From Candidatus Levybacteria bacterium RIFCSPLOWO2_12_FULL_37_14 (GTDB lineage Bacteria > Patescibacteriota > Microgenomatia > Levybacterales > UBA12049): a DNA stretch of 5,426 nucleotides. This document shows positions 4,314 through 5,426 of this stretch, one piece after another. The stretch is from the NCBI GenBank assembly GCA_001782645.1, contig MFPH01000044.1, forward strand, positions 1 to 5,426, in the 5' to 3' direction. A program made the translations under genes and the position numbers. The notes below the pieces were generated by a model. That model saw nothing but the letters and a program-made list of their open reading frames with translations. It did no database searches and had not been told where the DNA came from. Position 1 is the first letter of the stretch. Each line of letters starts with the position of its first letter.

Positions 4314-4336
4314 TCTGTTAAAATTTTTGCTAATAT
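4308..4336 (+). promoter_or_regulatory. Candidate promoter for the 135-residue plus-strand gene
   Basis: TTGCAA (4308-4313) and TAATAT (4331-4336) are 17 nt apart. The transcript would start near 4343, only about 8 nt before the ATG at 4351, and no Shine-Dalgarno is seen in that stretch. The gene may be read from a nearly leaderless mRNA. Confidence 0.45.
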
Positions 4337-4350
4337 GCGCTAAATAATCT

Positions 4351-4758
4351 ATGAGCAAAGAAGCAATAGTAAGCGAAATTGAAAAATTTATCGATAGAGA
4401 TCGTGAAGAAAAAAGGATAAAGAAGCTAACTGAAGAACATCGCACTTTGGCCACCTCAATACTCAAAGAATGTCAATCAACATCAACCCCGGAGATTCCG
4501 ATACAAGTCGGTCAAGAAAAATTCATTGTGTATCTCGAGGAGTCATCGAAATTAGGAGAGGGTAGCAATTTAAAACCTCTGCGCATTTACTTTGACGAAG
4601 CAGGAAAAGAACTTTGCGACAAGAAACCAAGAGTTCTTTATGAATTTGACGCTTATTCTTTTGTGCGTTCTTTCGAGGGAAAATTAAAAACCGATTATCA
4701 GTTTGCCCGACTAAAATTCGTTTTAGAAGGCATTCAGAGCTCTTTGCCCAAAAAATAA
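4351..4758 (+). CDS. Small soluble protein of unknown function
   Basis: This 135-residue protein is not one I recognise. The first 40 residues (MSKEAIVSEIEKFIDRDREE onwards) are highly charged and look like one long helix or a short coiled coil. A mixed region with likely beta strands follows (IPIQVGQEKFIVYLEE about 49-64, LKPLRIYFDEA about 74-84, RVLYEFDAYSFVRSF about 93-107), then a C-terminal helix (about 117-130). There is no signal peptide or membrane segment. It has two cysteines (C40 and C88), not arranged as a metal motif. It diverges from the phosphoesterase gene and precedes the proline-rich membrane protein gene by 67 nt. The ATG is the first in the frame and lies just past a candidate promoter; there is no ribosome binding site. 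Base composition and codon use match the neighbours, so the gene is probably real. Confidence 0.75.
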   Translation: MSKEAIVSEIEKFIDRDREEKRIKKLTEEHRTLATSILKECQSTSTPEIPIQVGQEKFIVYLEESSKLGEGSNLKPLRIYFDEAGKELCDKKPRVLYEFDAYSFVRSFEGKLKTDYQFARLKFVLEGIQSSLPKK

Positions 4759-4786
4759 AAAGGTTGCTTACCCCAATTACCTCCAC

Positions 4787-4818
4787 TTGACAAATTTATC
4801 GAAATAAAAGACTATATT
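4787..4818 (+). promoter_or_regulatory. Candidate promoter for the proline-rich protein gene
   Basis: A perfect TTGACA (4787-4792) is followed by TATATT (4813-4818, five of six) at an over-long 20-nt spacing, or by the poorer GACTAT (4810-4815) at 17 nt. AAGG (4819-4822) lies 3 nt before the ATG at 4826 and is at best a weak, close ribosome binding site. The -35 box is convincing, the -10 box is not settled. Confidence 0.45.
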
Positions 4819-4825
4819 AAGGTAT

Positions 4826-5426
4826 ATGGATCCGCAAAAACTGTCCCAGCTTGATCCCAAATTAAGAGAAGCTTATCAGCGCGTCATGGGAACAGTTATC
4901 CCGGATTCTCAAACTCCAGCCCAAACACAACCCCCCCTACCCGCCGACTCGGCCTTCGAAGCCTCGGCAAAGGAGGCAGCCTCGGCGAAGGCGGATGCGT
5001 CAATCCCAACTCCGCAACCTCAGCCTCAACCTGAACCGGAGCCAGCCTCAACTCCAACTTCCCCGGCAGAACCAACGTCAATTCCCGCCCCGGAGCCACA
5101 AATGCCTGCAGCTGAACCCGAACCTTTTCTTAAGCAACAGCCGCCAATCTCTGAACCTGCTGCCACACCTCAATCGGCAATAAATCCGCAACCGGAAGCT
5201 ATTCCAACTTCTCCACAGTCTACTCCTCCACAGCAAACCTCTAATTTCGTTCAGATGAATTCCGAAATGCCGGCTGTTCCAGCCGCAACTCCTGCCCCCA
5301 CTCCAAACTTCACAACGCCTGCGCCTCAAACTCAAACTGTAGTTTTGAAAAAGAAAAGCAATATGCTGATCTCTGCAATGATTGTAATTACGATTTTGGT
5401 TTTTATTGTGGTTTATGGTCTCTTCT
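4826..5426 (+). CDS. Proline/glutamine-rich protein with a transmembrane helix (runs off the right edge)
   Basis: Two hundred residues are visible with no stop. The N-terminus MDPQKLSQLDPKLREAYQRV looks like a short amphipathic helical domain (to about residue 22). Residues 25-170 are a low-complexity, probably disordered stretch rich in proline, glutamine, alanine, threonine and glutamate. KKKS (175-178) then precedes a hydrophobic helix (about 180-200, LISAMIVITILVFIVVYGLF). By the positive-inside rule the disordered part would be cytoplasmic and the C-terminus would cross the membrane. There is no N-terminal signal peptide. Residues about 39-57 (with FEASAKEAASAKAD) come from a duplicated GC-rich repeat. 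The proline run explains the C-rich plus strand. I do not recognise the family; a membrane-tethered linker protein is an inference, and what follows the helix is outside the window. Confidence 0.75.
   Translation, partial: MDPQKLSQLDPKLREAYQRVMGTVIPDSQTPAQTQPPLPADSAFEASAKEAASAKADASIPTPQPQPQPEPEPASTPTSPAEPTSIPAPEPQMPAAEPEPFLKQQPPISEPAATPQSAINPQPEAIPTSPQSTPPQQTSNFVQMNSEMPAVPAATPAPTPNFTTPAPQTQTVVLKKKSNMLISAMIVITILVFIVVYGLF
4940..4995. repeat. GC-rich repeat, duplicated copy in the proline-rich gene
   Basis: CCGCC (4941-4945) and GGCGG (4990-4994) bracket two direct copies, GCCTCGGCAAAGGAGG (4961-4976) and GCCTCGGCGAAGGCGG (4979-4994), which agree at 14 of 16 bases with an 18-nt period (six residues, ASAKEA then ASAKAD). 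GCC TTC, giving A-F, is read in the same phase as in the dnaX copy. It is more diverged than the copies at 516-543 and 3091-3116. Confidence 0.6.

Noticed and set aside
4281..4786. Minus-strand open frames opposite the 135-residue gene
   Set aside because: They are split into two unrelated frames without ribosome binding sites, while the plus-strand frame is continuous and well composed.
4896..5335. Minus-strand and alternative plus-strand frames in the proline-rich region
   Set aside because: The biased C-rich composition keeps several frames open by chance; their arginine/glycine/leucine-rich or Gln/Asn/Arg/Leu-rich translations are typical shadows.

Overview
The window looks like part of a small, A+T-rich bacterial genome of the Candidate Phyla Radiation (Patescibacteria), probably the Microgenomates side. 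This is an inference. It rests on the compact run of housekeeping genes, the short lysine-rich proteins, and several families of short repeats sitting both between and inside genes. TGA ends at least dnaX and ybaB, so the standard bacterial code applies and UGA is not recoded.

From position 4230 leftwards, seven genes lie on the minus strand. In transcription order they are: a DHH/MYG1-like phosphoesterase (3322-4230), a HIT-family nucleotide hydrolase (2922-3278), rpsU for ribosomal protein bS21 (2537-2719), ybeY for the rRNA-maturation endoribonuclease (2148-2534), dnaX for the clamp-loader gamma/tau subunit (505-2007), ybaB for a nucleoid-associated protein (214-495), and the start of an unrecognised gene that runs off the left edge (1-154). 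rpsU and ybeY are 2 nt apart and serve ribosome assembly and 16S rRNA maturation. dnaX and ybaB are 9 nt apart, with the ybaB Shine-Dalgarno sequence overlapping the dnaX stop, and serve replication and nucleoid or repair functions. A separate promoter and a structured leader of about 155 nt precede rpsU.

On the right are two plus-strand genes. One is a 135-residue protein of unknown function (4351-4758). The other (4826 to the right edge) encodes a proline/glutamine-rich protein with a C-terminal transmembrane helix. It remains open at the edge. The phosphoesterase gene and the 135-residue gene diverge from a shared intergenic region whose palindromic TTGCAA can serve as the -35 box for both directions.

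The most notable feature is the density of short repeats. A GC-rich palindromic element appears in frame in dnaX, the HIT gene and the proline-rich gene, always in the same reading phase, and a related inverted repeat lies in the rpsU leader. A 7-bp tandem repeat is inserted in the phosphoesterase gene, with the one base change that removes an in-frame stop. A long imperfect A+T-rich inverted repeat fills the ybeY-dnaX gap, and ybeY ends abruptly at its edge. Two REP-like hairpins lie in other gaps. dnaX also carries an A7 heptamer in the right phase and place for gamma/tau-type frameshifting. I saw no CRISPR array, tRNA, rRNA, insertion sequence or convincing intrinsic terminator.
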